Shown: positions 24,918 to 34,188 of the stretch, piece by piece
Layout: every line of letters begins with the position of its first letter
Numbering within the stretch: position 1 is the stretch's first letter
Assembly: GCF_007993755.1 (NCBI RefSeq)
Contig: NZ_CP042467.1
Span: 3,186,001-3,250,000 of the forward strand
DNA: 64,000 nt
Direction: 5' to 3'
Origin: Microvenator marinus
GTDB lineage: Bacteria; Myxococcota_A; Bradymonadia; Bradymonadales; Bradymonadaceae
Notes under the pieces: generated by a model
Databases searched by the model: none
What the model was told of the DNA's origin: nothing
Seen by the model: only the letters and a program-made list of their open reading frames with translations
Program-made: the position numbers and the translations under genes

Positions 24918-26547
24918 GCACTTTGGAGCGTCCACGGCGCGCCATCTCCGCGGTAAGTGGCGGTACAGGTAAAGCACGCACGTCTCGAACCTGGAAATGC
25001 AGGCTAGGATTCATGGCCACCAGAAGGCGGTTGGCAAGGTCTGAGTTCAGGTAGACCAATAACGCGAAGAGCTCGTCATCATCGTCTTTGCGAGAGAAAA
25101 TGGCAGGGCCAGCCATATCGAAGACGACACCTTTTGGCATGAATCGTGCCGAGAATCGCCGCCCCCCAAAGTCCGTGTAACAAAGACCGTTTCTCTCAAG
25201 ATACGACTCGTCCATCAGATTGGAGGTACGGTTCGTGCGGTAGAACGCCTTAGCCTCGTCCGAGAAGTCTACGGCCCAGTCCCAGTTACCCCACCACGGA
25301 CAATACGGGCCACCTTTTGAGTAGTATCGGTAGCGCCCTTCAGGGTTTCCACCATCAAGCCCCCAGACAGGCACGAGCTCATCAAAGACCTCAGTCACGG
25401 GCCTAACAAAACGCGCGTTATCACCAGTCTTGTTTTGCGACCCCGGAACTTCAAAAAACTCCTCGAGTGCGGGGTACTTTGAAAAAAGCGCAATTTCTTC
25501 ATCCTTGAGCCAGTGCGCCAGAGGTGCGCCCGGAATCTCATCAAAAGCCTCCACACTCCGACGCGCTGATTGGCATGATTCGTACCGCGCCTCTTTGTCT
25601 TCTCCTTTGCCGGATCTCAGGTCGTAGAACTCGGTTGTACCGCTAGAAGTGCGGCTCAACACAAACGCCGCAGCCGAAGACTTTTCGCCGTTCAACCCAG
25701 GGAATAAACCCGAGCCGAGGTGCAGGAATTGGTCGAGATGCCAGTCATTAAGAAGGCTTCGCCGCGCGCGCTCAAAGCGTTGGGTGAACCAGATGGTCTG
25801 GGGCGCAAGCACGCCCACCACAGCCGTGGCCTGACGTTGCGCGTGGTCGATGAACGCCGAGTAGAGGTCCACGCCAAACTCACCATGCTCCTTAACGCGG
25901 GCGCGCATCCCTTCATCCATACTCCGAAGCCCCATATAGGGCGGGTTCATCAGCACCACATCGCATTTTGGCGCGCCCTCAAGGCCGTCCGCAACTTTGA
26001 TGTTTTCGTGCAAGGCAGCCTGAATTTGGGCACTGACCACTTTGTCCTCGGCACGAATCATACCGGCCAGAGCTTCGCGGCAGAGCGCCACCGCCTCGGG
26101 GTCTAAATCCACGCCCCGCACGCTCAAGACAGCATCCTCAACACTGGCACCACTAGAAACTTTGGCGCGAACCCATGCAAACAACATCTGCCCGGCCCCA
26201 CAACACGGGTCGAGACAGGTCGCCCTCACCGCGTCAACATGTTCGAGGCAGTGCGTAGCCAGTGCATCTGCGACCCAGGCGGGAGTGAATATCTGTGAGG
26301 CGACCACGGTATCTTTGTGCTTGGCCTCGTGATGATGATGGGCCTCAAAGCTCTCGGCGCGCGCGCCGCGTCGAAGCTCTTGAAGGAGCCAGCCTTTCCA
26401 GTGTGGGTCGTGCGCCCATTGACCCTCAAACTCTTCGACAAGATCCGAAAAATTTGCGCCTTTTCGTACACTTCTGCGGATCTCGGTCACAAACCGCCGT
26501 TCTTCAGAAGCACTCAATCGGGAAAGGTTTTTTCGTGCGTTTTTCAT
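24883..26547 (-). CDS. Adenine-specific DNA methyltransferase (PglX/Eco57I-like), solitary
   Basis: About 554 residues from ATG 26547 (MKNARKNL). SAM-binding motif I is CLDPCCGAGQMLFAWV near residue 111 and catalytic motif IV is NPPYMGL near residue 200, which marks an N6-adenine methylase. Further matches to PglX-type enzymes are GVLAPQTIWFTQRFERARRSLL (given here by its core VLAPQTIWFT), QNKTGDNARFVR and DMAGPAIFSRKDDDDE. The C-terminal half probably recognises the DNA target. No restriction endonuclease, BREX or specificity gene lies nearby, so it may be an orphan methylase. The start lacks a strong ribosome site. It diverges from the gene at 26591 with only 43 bases between the starts. 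Confidence 0.8.
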   Translation of the reverse strand: MKNARKNLSRLSASEERRFVTEIRRSVRKGANFSDLVEEFEGQWAHDPHWKGWLLQELRRGARAESFEAHHHHEAKHKDTVVASQIFTPAWVADALATHCLEHVDAVRATCLDPCCGAGQMLFAWVRAKVSSGASVEDAVLSVRGVDLDPEAVALCREALAGMIRAEDKVVSAQIQAALHENIKVADGLEGAPKCDVVLMNPPYMGLRSMDEGMRARVKEHGEFGVDLYSAFIDHAQRQATAVVGVLAPQTIWFTQRFERARRSLLNDWHLDQFLHLGSGLFPGLNGEKSSAAAFVLSRTSSGTTEFYDLRSGKGEDKEARYESCQSARRSVEAFDEIPGAPLAHWLKDEEIALFSKYPALEEFFEVPGSQNKTGDNARFVRPVTEVFDELVPVWGLDGGNPEGRYRYYSKGGPYCPWWGNWDWAVDFSDEAKAFYRTNRTSNLMDESYLERNGLCYTDFGGRRFSARFMPKGVVFDMAGPAIFSRKDDDDELFALLVYLNSDLANRLLVAMNPSLHFQVRDVRALPVPPLTAEMARRGRSKVLSLSGAAQTYP

Positions 26548-26590
26548 CAAATCGACTATGTTGTGCGCACGCGAGCAAAAGGGACGAGAG

Positions 26591-28441
26591 ATGAATGAAG
26601 TACGCCGTAGCGCGGAACTATCTGTTGGTGGGGTAATAGACGAACAGCAGTTCGACAAGCGAGAAGACCAGAAAATGGCGCAAGAGGCGAGCGTGATTTT
26701 CAATGCGTTTGACCGTCTTGTGACCATGATGCGGGTGTATCCGAAAGGCCATCCACTTCTGGACGAAATCGCCACCTCGTGTGTGGAGCGAATCGAGCGC
26801 GGCATTCAGGCTGTAGGCGATATCGAGGTTAAGATTGGGGCACACGCCATCACCACTCTGAACGGAACGCCCTGTTTTTCGGCCGAGAGCTCGGAAAAGA
26901 ACCAGTACATCTGGTACAACGCCTATGCCGATGGGCTTCAATCCGTTACGTTTCTTCCCGGCCTGACATCATCTGAACTGCTGGGCTTTCTCGGAATCAT
27001 CAATAAATCGCATGGCGGCACGATACATTCCGACGATGACACCGTGACCCTCCTCTGGGAGCTTGAGCTCGAGCATATCGAGTATTTTGCGGTCGAAGGC
27101 TTCGTTGACAATAACTCGCTCGAGAGTTTTTCGAATATGACGGAGCCCGAGGCGATCGCGATGATCACCGATGCGGCGATCGACCCCAATTCACCTGCCA
27201 CAAAGACGCTACACACCATGTTTTCGGGGCTGACGCTGGTTCAGCTGGACGTCTTCACTCGGATGCAGATCGACGCCCAAAAACGCATGGTCGTACAAGA
27301 ACTCAAAGACACCGATTTGGCCTATGCGTTCGGCGTTGAGCCGGCGTTGATTAAGAAGCTCGCGGGCGAGTGGACGGAAGGGGCAGACCTTGAGTACAGG
27401 CTCATCGAGGCGTTGTTGAGTATCGTGCGCACGGCGCCGGCATCAGAGGCCGCGGCGCGGGCGTCCGACCTCATTCAAGACGTGACGTTTCAGCTCCTCG
27501 ACAGCCAGCTCTACAACCAGGCCCGCCGAATTTTGGAGCTCCTGCACGACCGGCGCAACCTCTTTAAGAACTCGGAGATCGACCCATTGGGGGCACTCCT
27601 TGAGAAACTGAGCGACCCTCTGCAGCTCGAGGCCCTCTTGCATATCTTGCAGGTGAACACTCGAGAGCGCGAAAATCTGGTTAAGTTGCTGCTCTTGCTC
27701 GGCCCCCAGAAGGTCTTACGCCAAGTTCTGAACCTTCTCGCGGACGAGAAGCGAAAGGTGGTTGCGGTGGCGCAGCTCGTAGACCTCTGCGTGGCCGGCC
27801 TTAGTCCACAGACCGAGGCCGAGTTCATGAACCCCGAGCTCTTGAAATCGCCGACCTATTTTCAGCGCCTGCTCGGCGAGCTCGCTGACCGTGATGTGGA
27901 GGCATTTAGCCCAGCGCCGAGGCTGATTCGTGCGGCGCTCGGTACCGAAAACCCGAAGACTCAGACTGCCGCGCTGCACTTTAAGCACCCGGTCTTTAAG
28001 GATGCCGTGCTCGCTGAGAAGTACCTGGTACCGCTCTCTCAGGTCACCGATGAAGAGCTTAGAAAGCTGGCTCTAGAAAAGCTCGGCACCTACCACCCAG
28101 GTCTCTTCCAGGCGTCCATCCGCGATTCTGTGCTCGCCCGCGATTTTCAAGGGCGGACACACGCTGAGCTCCGCTTCTTGATGCGTGTGTATCTGGAGTC
28201 GAGCGACGAGGCTGCGGACGCGCTGCGCGGGATGGTGGATATCGCGGGCTGGTTTAAGGGCGGGCATCGGGAGTTTGCGAAGATGGCGCTCGCGGTGCTC
28301 CTGGAGTTTGACGACCCGAAGGCGCGAGCCGTTGCTGAGAAGCGCGCCAACACGTTTTGGACTCATGGGGATTTGAAACGTTCTTACGCCGAAACGCTGG
28401 CACGTTTCGTACCGAAGCTAGAGACCGAGGCGGCACAATGA
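26591..28441 (+). CDS. HEAT-like helical protein
   Basis: A 616-residue protein from ATG 26591, behind GGGACGAGAG. The N-terminal ~150 residues (LVTMMRVYPKGHPLLDE, IEVKIGAHAITTLNG) form an alpha/beta region that matches in layout the N-terminus of the next gene. The rest is helical repeats (LLDSQLYNQARRILELL, DPLQLEALLHILQVN, KVLRQVLNLLADEK), similar to HEAT or PBS-lyase-like repeats. No catalytic motif is seen. It overlaps the next gene by four bases. The pair is common in Myxococcota-like genomes as signalling or scaffold proteins, but no function is proven. Confidence 0.6.
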   Translation: MNEVRRSAELSVGGVIDEQQFDKREDQKMAQEASVIFNAFDRLVTMMRVYPKGHPLLDEIATSCVERIERGIQAVGDIEVKIGAHAITTLNGTPCFSAESSEKNQYIWYNAYADGLQSVTFLPGLTSSELLGFLGIINKSHGGTIHSDDDTVTLLWELELEHIEYFAVEGFVDNNSLESFSNMTEPEAIAMITDAAIDPNSPATKTLHTMFSGLTLVQLDVFTRMQIDAQKRMVVQELKDTDLAYAFGVEPALIKKLAGEWTEGADLEYRLIEALLSIVRTAPASEAAARASDLIQDVTFQLLDSQLYNQARRILELLHDRRNLFKNSEIDPLGALLEKLSDPLQLEALLHILQVNTRERENLVKLLLLLGPQKVLRQVLNLLADEKRKVVAVAQLVDLCVAGLSPQTEAEFMNPELLKSPTYFQRLLGELADRDVEAFSPAPRLIRAALGTENPKTQTAALHFKHPVFKDAVLAEKYLVPLSQVTDEELRKLALEKLGTYHPGLFQASIRDSVLARDFQGRTHAELRFLMRVYLESSDEAADALRGMVDIAGWFKGGHREFAKMALAVLLEFDDPKARAVAEKRANTFWTHGDLKRSYAETLARFVPKLETEAAQ

Positions 28442-29865
28442 GTGAGACGATTCAAGAGACGTTATTCCTGCAGGAGCGTGGGCGTAAGATCGAGGATACG
28501 ATCGCGCATCTCGTGGGCCCAAAAATATGCGTGTTTTTGACGCGTATCACCAAGGTTGCGGAGGTCTACGCGGCCGACCATAACCAGACGGTGGTGGCGG
28601 CACGTGAGTTCGCGGCCTGGCTCGAGGAGCAATTCGTGGCACTTCAGGAGGAGTCGTTGCAGGTCCAGATGACGGCCTCGAACTTCTTCTTGAACGGTCA
28701 GTTGATTCGACTCGATGCCCGCACCTACGCATCAACACTGAGTGTGCGCACGATGTTCATGGGCTATGCGATCAATCAGGTGACGTTCAATCGTGGCGTT
28801 GGGGCGGAGGAGGTCATCGGTCTGGTGCAGGCGCTCAAGGCCATGAAGCAAGGGAATCTGCTTGCGCTCGAGGACTTTCGGCAGCCGAATATCGAGCTTG
28901 CTTCGGTGGATGAACGCGAGCTCGACGTGGATGCCACTGAGGACCCGAGGCGAGAAATCATCGAGCTTTATGCGGGCCTGATCATCAAGTGTAACGTGTA
29001 TTTCCACAGGCTTCGTCGCGGTGGGAACCCGTCTACGAAGCATATCAAACGCCTGGTTCAACGGATTTGCGACCAGATCCGGGAGAACGGTGATATTTTC
29101 ATCGGCCTTATCAACCTGCGAATGATTCTTGGCCAGGATTTTGTTCATGCCGTGAACACCAGTATCTACGCGATGATGCTGGCAGATTCGGTGGAGCTCA
29201 ACCGCCTAGACCTCGTGCGGTGTGGGATGACCGCGCTCTCGCAGGATATCGAGCGGCTCAACGCGGCAGCGGAGCAGGCTGAGGCTGGATTTCAGACCGG
29301 TGATGAGACGCATTTCCAGACGAATCTAAGCTCGGTGATCACGGTGAGTAGTCTCGGGGCTACGGATGTCTTGTCGGCTCTGCGTCTGGTGACGTCGTAC
29401 GAGCGTGGATTTCCATATAATAAGCCACTTCCGCAAGCGTGGTACCGCGAGGAGCTGCGCCCGCACCTCTTGAGCCGAATCGTCGAGATTGCGCGCCATT
29501 ACGACATCTTGACTCAGGGTCTTGAGGGCGAGTCCAAATCGCCGGACCGTGCGCTGCAGTCGATGATGATGAAGATGGGTTCGTACTACGACCCCAACCT
29601 GATGAAGTTGTTTGTAAATGTGGTGGGGATTTATCCTGTGGGAAGCATCGTTGAGCTGTCTACTGGCGAGCGAGCCATGGTGCTGCGAAGCCCTTCGGTG
29701 CTAACCGAGAACCGCATCTCGAACGCCCATCGGCCCACAGTGAAATTGCTCGACTCTGAGCGCATTGTGGACCTCTCCCTGCCCGCCCATGGCGGTACCC
29801 GAATTCTGCGCATCATTGAGAATGACTCGGTGGATGAGCGACCGGGCGCGTTCTTTTTGTTCTGA
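28438..29865 (+). CDS. Degenerate HD-GYP-like domain protein
   Basis: 475 residues from ATG 28438, which overlaps the previous stop (ATGA) and has GAGG seven bases upstream. A domain at about residues 15-140 (VFLTRITKVAEVYAADHNQTV, VQMTASNFFLNGQ) echoes that of the previous gene. The following region resembles an HD-GYP domain: HAVNTSIYAMMLADSVELN stands for the first helix, then RCGMTALSQDI stands where LHDIGK is expected. The His of the HD pair is replaced and only Asp remains. No GYP motif follows. It is therefore probably a non-catalytic binding protein, and any link to cyclic di-GMP is speculative. Confidence 0.65.
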   Translation: MSETIQETLFLQERGRKIEDTIAHLVGPKICVFLTRITKVAEVYAADHNQTVVAAREFAAWLEEQFVALQEESLQVQMTASNFFLNGQLIRLDARTYASTLSVRTMFMGYAINQVTFNRGVGAEEVIGLVQALKAMKQGNLLALEDFRQPNIELASVDERELDVDATEDPRREIIELYAGLIIKCNVYFHRLRRGGNPSTKHIKRLVQRICDQIRENGDIFIGLINLRMILGQDFVHAVNTSIYAMMLADSVELNRLDLVRCGMTALSQDIERLNAAAEQAEAGFQTGDETHFQTNLSSVITVSSLGATDVLSALRLVTSYERGFPYNKPLPQAWYREELRPHLLSRIVEIARHYDILTQGLEGESKSPDRALQSMMMKMGSYYDPNLMKLFVNVVGIYPVGSIVELSTGERAMVLRSPSVLTENRISNAHRPTVKLLDSERIVDLSLPAHGGTRILRIIENDSVDERPGAFFLF

Positions 29866-30066
29866 TGATAGAAGAGGAGGGCTCTGCCTTTTTCGGACAG
29901 GGGGCTTGAGAGGTTAGATTGCCTTTTGGCAACAGTTGTTTTCTCAACTTAACCCGGTCAATGTGTCGCGAGCCGACGAGTTGTTGGAGAAAGAGATGGC
30001 AAAGCAGCGAGTTTCAGTTGGTTGATTTCGGGTCAGAGTCTTACACTCTTCAAAAAGAGACTACGA

Positions 30067-31734
30067 ATGAATGCACATATAGAGCGAGCGATCGCGGACT
30101 ACGTTAGAATTGATGCGCCTGGGTATGCCCTTTTGGTGGATGGAGCCTGGGGGGCAGGCAAGACCCATCTTGTGAACAGGCTTCGCGATGCAGGAGGCTC
30201 ATTAGAATCAGCTATCTACGTGTCCTGCTTTGGGCTTGAGAATATGACCGCTTTCGAATCGGCACTTGCCATGGCGATGCATCCATCGTCATCCAAGACC
30301 GCTGGACTTTTCCGACGGATTCTCGCGCCGACTGCGGCCCTGACAATGGTTCCGGGAGTCAAGGAGACGGCTGGTGCCGTGCTAGAGCAAGTTGAGAAGG
30401 TACTTGCTGAACCGAGGAAGGGCATCTACGTTCTTGATGACCTTGAGCGTTCAAATCTGCACAACAACAACATTCTGGGATTCGTTGATTTCTTACTTGA
30501 GAGATATGACGCTCACGTGATCTTGGTTGCGAACGTCGGGGAATGGCAAAATGCGAATCCAAAACAATTTGAACGGGTTGTTGGCGAAACGCTAAGGGTC
30601 ATTGCGGACATTGGAAGTGCGGCAGATAGCTTTGTATATTCCAATATCGAATTGGATGATGTTGCTGCCAAAGCGATTCTCGACACTTTTCGGAAATCCA
30701 CTTGCCACAACCTCCGCACACTTCGGTATGTTGTTCAAAGGTTTGCGCGACACAACTCCGATCTGGTCCTTTGGGAGGCTTCGGACCATTTCCGCGAGCG
30801 ATTCTTCGCGGAGCTAACTTGGCGAGTGATCGAACATCGCACTCACCCAGAATGGGACCTCAGGATCGAACCGTTTTTCGCGGTTTGGATAAGGATGCGC
30901 GCCGAAAGGGAAAAGAAGGAGCATACCCCCGATGAAGAACGATTCCTGCGCCTGAGTCATCAACATGGCGAGCAAATGATCCTTTCCACTTTTCTTCGAG
31001 ATGAATTCTGGGTTGATTGCATTTATAATTGGAAGGTTGATGAGGGGAAACTAAGAGAGTTGATCTATGAGTATGGTATTGAACCTCCTCTTTGGGAGCA
31101 GTGTCTAGACTTCCCGAAGCTGACCGATTCGAAATTCCAAATTCTTTTGGCTAAAATGGATGAAAAATTTGAAAGTGAGTCAGCAATCGTTGGGCAGCTT
31201 CACCACATATCCACGCGACTCTGGAATTCGGAAAAGACAGGGGTTAAATATGGGAGTTTGGAAGTGCACAAGAGCGTTGTTATGCGCAAAGTGGCGGAAT
31301 TCAATATCCCTCGACTCCTTAGCTTCATTGAGATGGACCTTTCACACGGTGCGGCTGGGTACAGCTATCTTTCCATCGGCAACGCAGAGTTTTCGGGTCT
31401 TATATCGGAGTTGAAGCGAATCGCTGGTGAATCACTGGAGCGAAAGATTACGGAAGCGATCTCTGGGTGGACGCCCGATAACTTCCTCGAATCCATTGGT
31501 TCGATAGGTTGTAGGAGCACTCACTTGGAGAGTCATAAAGACTCAATTTTTCGAGTTTTAGATCGGCTTGACGAACTCCAATTGCAGGCGGCCTATATTG
31601 CGTCAATGCGGGGCGAAGCACCCGGTCTGGGCGAGGTCCTGCGCGAGTACGCAGGCACTCGCCTGGAAGGTGCACCGCCAATTAGAGGCACAATATTGCG
31701 GGCGATACATGAGCGCAGGTCACTTGGCCACTAA
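30067..31734 (+). CDS. KAP-like P-loop NTPase, candidate defence gene
   Basis: A 555-residue protein from ATG 30067. An in-frame ATG at 30022 would add 15 residues. The Walker A motif is DGAWGAGKTHLVN (about residues 24-36) and Walker B is GIYVLDDLERS (about 118-130), a DD-x-x-R form typical of KAP ATPases. The rest is helical with no transmembrane segment. KAP NTPases occur in several defence and stress systems, where they are thought to act as sensors or effectors. The next gene, 31764, follows after 29 bases with its own AGGAG site. Base composition is lower in GC than the flanks, suggesting acquisition. Assignment to the exact clan is uncertain. Confidence 0.75.
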   Translation: MNAHIERAIADYVRIDAPGYALLVDGAWGAGKTHLVNRLRDAGGSLESAIYVSCFGLENMTAFESALAMAMHPSSSKTAGLFRRILAPTAALTMVPGVKETAGAVLEQVEKVLAEPRKGIYVLDDLERSNLHNNNILGFVDFLLERYDAHVILVANVGEWQNANPKQFERVVGETLRVIADIGSAADSFVYSNIELDDVAAKAILDTFRKSTCHNLRTLRYVVQRFARHNSDLVLWEASDHFRERFFAELTWRVIEHRTHPEWDLRIEPFFAVWIRMRAEREKKEHTPDEERFLRLSHQHGEQMILSTFLRDEFWVDCIYNWKVDEGKLRELIYEYGIEPPLWEQCLDFPKLTDSKFQILLAKMDEKFESESAIVGQLHHISTRLWNSEKTGVKYGSLEVHKSVVMRKVAEFNIPRLLSFIEMDLSHGAAGYSYLSIGNAEFSGLISELKRIAGESLERKITEAISGWTPDNFLESIGSIGCRSTHLESHKDSIFRVLDRLDELQLQAAYIASMRGEAPGLGEVLREYAGTRLEGAPPIRGTILRAIHERRSLGH

Positions 31735-31763
31735 GCCAGCTGCGAATTCATAGGAGAAAGGCA

Positions 31764-33296
31764 ATGCTTGAGGAAGGTCGTCGAAGCAGAATGGCGCGAT
31801 TGAACAGCAAGGCGGAAGACCTTGTTAGCGTCGCTAAGCGACAAGGATGGGTGTCGACCGTCAGGGAACTCCCCGATGCCGAAAGTCTGCAGATCACTAT
31901 CGAAAAGAAGCAAGTCCAGCGACTGATTTCCTGCATGTACAGTGCTTCCTCCTCGCCTGGCTGGTATCGAATTGCATTGAATGGCGAACCTGATTTGCTT
32001 GCATTTGTAGGTGGAGTTGCAACTCTCGAACAAGTGAAAGAGTACGCGCAAACTCCAATTCCCATGCCCATCATTGGTGCTTCTGCCCGTGAGTTCACTC
32101 CAATTCTCAATCAGTGGGAGACTGACTTGCCAAAAACACGATGGAGAGATAGTGGCGCCACTATTCCCGAACGGATAGTACGAGATGATAAACGGCGAAT
32201 CGCTTCTGAGGCCCCGTTCGACCAAATCATGATGCAGCTGGGGCAGTTTCGCAGTGTGACGCTGGCTCAAAAGCTACTTGAAGAGAAGTTTGAATTGAGT
32301 GGAACCAAAATTCAGCAGAAGGAGTTAGAGTCGCGAGCGGAGGGTGTAGCTTTTTGCGTCCGAAGTGCTTTTTCCTACCTTGATCACGCGGCGATGATCT
32401 CGATGAGTCAGCGAATAGTAAGCCTCTATTACGGTTCGGTCGCATTGGCTGAAGCCGAAATCTTGGCGTCACCAAATGGAAAGTCCAGCTTGGATGAGGT
32501 GGAAAAGCTAACAAAGGGAGGCCATGGACTATTCGCTCAGTTTAACGACGACCATGGGCCACCTGAATTTGAAGAACTGATAGTTGGCCCACTGCGCAAC
32601 AACGGATTCTTTCCGCAATGGCTCAAGATTCTCGGAATTCAGCACGACGACTTCAGTGAGGGGAAGCCCAAGAAACCGGAGGATTACAAATCGTCACGTC
32701 ATATCACATTGGGCGATCTAATGGCTTCCATTCCTGAGATATCCACGCTCTTTCTTGATGCGTCAAACAAGCCTCCTCGTTGGGTCGTGCCATCTCTTGC
32801 GCCACGATTGCATGGCGCTGGCCAGTACACATCCACACTTATCCGACTGCGTGATCGATCTGGAAGGATGCCAAAGGAGTACTTTGACGAACTTCCCGAT
32901 TGCATCCACGATTTGTATTTTGTGACTCCAGAGGAAGAGGATGGTACCGGCCTAATACTAGAGGGCATCGTTAACCATCCTAACCACAAGTACTGGTGGG
33001 GCGCCCTCCCTCTTCATCGCAATCGCAACTTAGCATCGTCGTGTTTGATATTACCTGTGTTTGGACGCTGGCTTCCATACCGAGTCCATGCGGTGGTTTT
33101 GCTTTACGCTTTGTCCATACTCGTGCGCTATATGCCTGGGACTTGGCAGCGAGTTGTGGGAGGCCCATGGGACCATTACGAGGTCGTTATCGAGTCTTTG
33201 CTTGACGGATTCAGTAAGATACTCCCAGAAGTCTTTTTGAAGGAATTGATTCCTCATGACCTTGATGTCTATCTGCCGGGTTCGATCTTCTCGTAG
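31764..33296 (+). CDS. YaaC-like protein, partner of KAP-like NTPase
   Basis: A 510-residue protein with AGGAG before the ATG. The C-terminal ~120 residues (RVHAVVLLYALSILVRYMPG, core LLYALSILVRYMPGTW, then GFSKILPEVFLKELIP) resemble the YaaC domain, a helical domain found in small Gram-positive proteins and in some defence-associated genes. The first ~180 residues (GWVSTVRELPDAESLQITIEKK) do not match a known domain. No nuclease or protease motif is visible. Adjacency to the NTPase and a shared lower GC content suggest that the two proteins work together. YaaC family identity is likely but not certain. Confidence 0.6.
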   Translation: MLEEGRRSRMARLNSKAEDLVSVAKRQGWVSTVRELPDAESLQITIEKKQVQRLISCMYSASSSPGWYRIALNGEPDLLAFVGGVATLEQVKEYAQTPIPMPIIGASAREFTPILNQWETDLPKTRWRDSGATIPERIVRDDKRRIASEAPFDQIMMQLGQFRSVTLAQKLLEEKFELSGTKIQQKELESRAEGVAFCVRSAFSYLDHAAMISMSQRIVSLYYGSVALAEAEILASPNGKSSLDEVEKLTKGGHGLFAQFNDDHGPPEFEELIVGPLRNNGFFPQWLKILGIQHDDFSEGKPKKPEDYKSSRHITLGDLMASIPEISTLFLDASNKPPRWVVPSLAPRLHGAGQYTSTLIRLRDRSGRMPKEYFDELPDCIHDLYFVTPEEEDGTGLILEGIVNHPNHKYWWGALPLHRNRNLASSCLILPVFGRWLPYRVHAVVLLYALSILVRYMPGTWQRVVGGPWDHYEVVIESLLDGFSKILPEVFLKELIPHDLDVYLPGSIFS

Positions 33297-33379
33297 CGCT
33301 CTTGCGTTGGAATTCCACAGGTGTAATCGAACTCAAATTTGCAGCACATTCCTGCGGGAAAGTGGAGATCTCTGCTTGG

Positions 33380-33406
33380 CCGGATTTGAAGTAGTTCAAA
33401 TTCCGG
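33380..33406. other. Hairpin downstream of the NTPase/YaaC-like cassette
   Basis: CCGGATTTGAA and TTCAAATTCCGG form an 11-bp stem with one bulge and loop GTAG. It follows the YaaC-like stop by about 84 bases and has no T-run, so it is not a standard intrinsic terminator. It could be a 3' processing or boundary structure of the cassette. Confidence 0.4.
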
Positions 33407-33441
33407 GGTCGAGGTCACTTTTCAACTCTTGACACGCATTT

Positions 33442-33462
33442 GAGGAGGACGGTGCCCTACTC
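33442..33462 (+). repeat. Dispersed hairpin element upstream of TetR gene
   Basis: Arms GAGGAGG (33442-33448) and CCTACTC (33456-33462) pair with one mismatch around loop ACGGTGC. TTGACA lies at 33429-33434, a few bases upstream as in the repeat at 10607. It lies 69 bases before the ATG at 33532. Confidence 0.6.
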
Positions 33463-33531
33463 TGAGAAACATAGACACGGGGGAGGTTTCTGGTTTATGT
33501 TTTGTGCGGGCCATAGCGTTTAGGGTAGAGG

Positions 33532-34188
33532 ATGAGCGAATCCATTGATGGAAAACGCAAGTCGCGAAATGAGCGACGCGCAGACAGAAGAGAAGCCATA
33601 AAACAGGCGGCGATCGAGGTATTTTCCGAGAAGGGATATCACGCGGCGAAAGTCTCGCAGATCGTCAAACGCGTGGGCGTGGCGCAAGGCACCTTCTACC
33701 TTTATTACGAGGGGAAGCAGCAGATCTTTGGGGAGCTTCTCAACGATTTCTTGACTCTCGTGGTGACGACGGTGGCAAATTGGGAGCCGGCGGAGCTGGA
33801 TTCGCGCGAGATTTTCCGCGAGGAATTGACGCGGGTCGGCATCGCGCTCACCGACGTGGTGCAAGAGAATCACGGGCTCGCCAAAATCTTCTTCAAAGAA
33901 GCGCTCGCCGTCGCGCCCGAATTCGACCAGATCATCCACGACTTTTACGAAACCCTGGGCTCGCTCCTCACCAATTTCAACCGCATTTTGTACGAGCGTG
34001 GCCTTATCAAAAGCATGAACTTCAAGGTGCTTGCGTACATGACCATCGGTATGGTCGAGCGCATCATCATGGAGCATATCGTGACCGGTGTGTTGGCCGA
34101 CGTGGATGCTCGCGAAATTGTGGAACACCTGGTGATTCACTACCTTGATGGTACACTCTCGGAGGTCCCAACCGAGCGCGAGACATGA
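33532..34188 (+). CDS. TetR-family transcriptional regulator
   Basis: A 218-residue regulator. The N-terminal helix-turn-helix is RREAIKQAAIEVFSEKG, SQIVKRVGVAQGTFYLYYEGKQQIF, shown here by cores (EVFSEKG, GVAQGTFYLYY). The C-terminal ligand-binding region is helical. Such repressors usually bind palindromes near their own promoter and release DNA on binding a small molecule. The gene is the first of a four-gene, coupled operon with cutA, a dikinase-like gene and a carboxylase-like gene, so it probably controls them. Its ligand is not identifiable. Confidence 0.9.
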   Translation: MSESIDGKRKSRNERRADRREAIKQAAIEVFSEKGYHAAKVSQIVKRVGVAQGTFYLYYEGKQQIFGELLNDFLTLVVTTVANWEPAELDSREIFREELTRVGIALTDVVQENHGLAKIFFKEALAVAPEFDQIIHDFYETLGSLLTNFNRILYERGLIKSMNFKVLAYMTIGMVERIIMEHIVTGVLADVDAREIVEHLVIHYLDGTLSEVPTERET

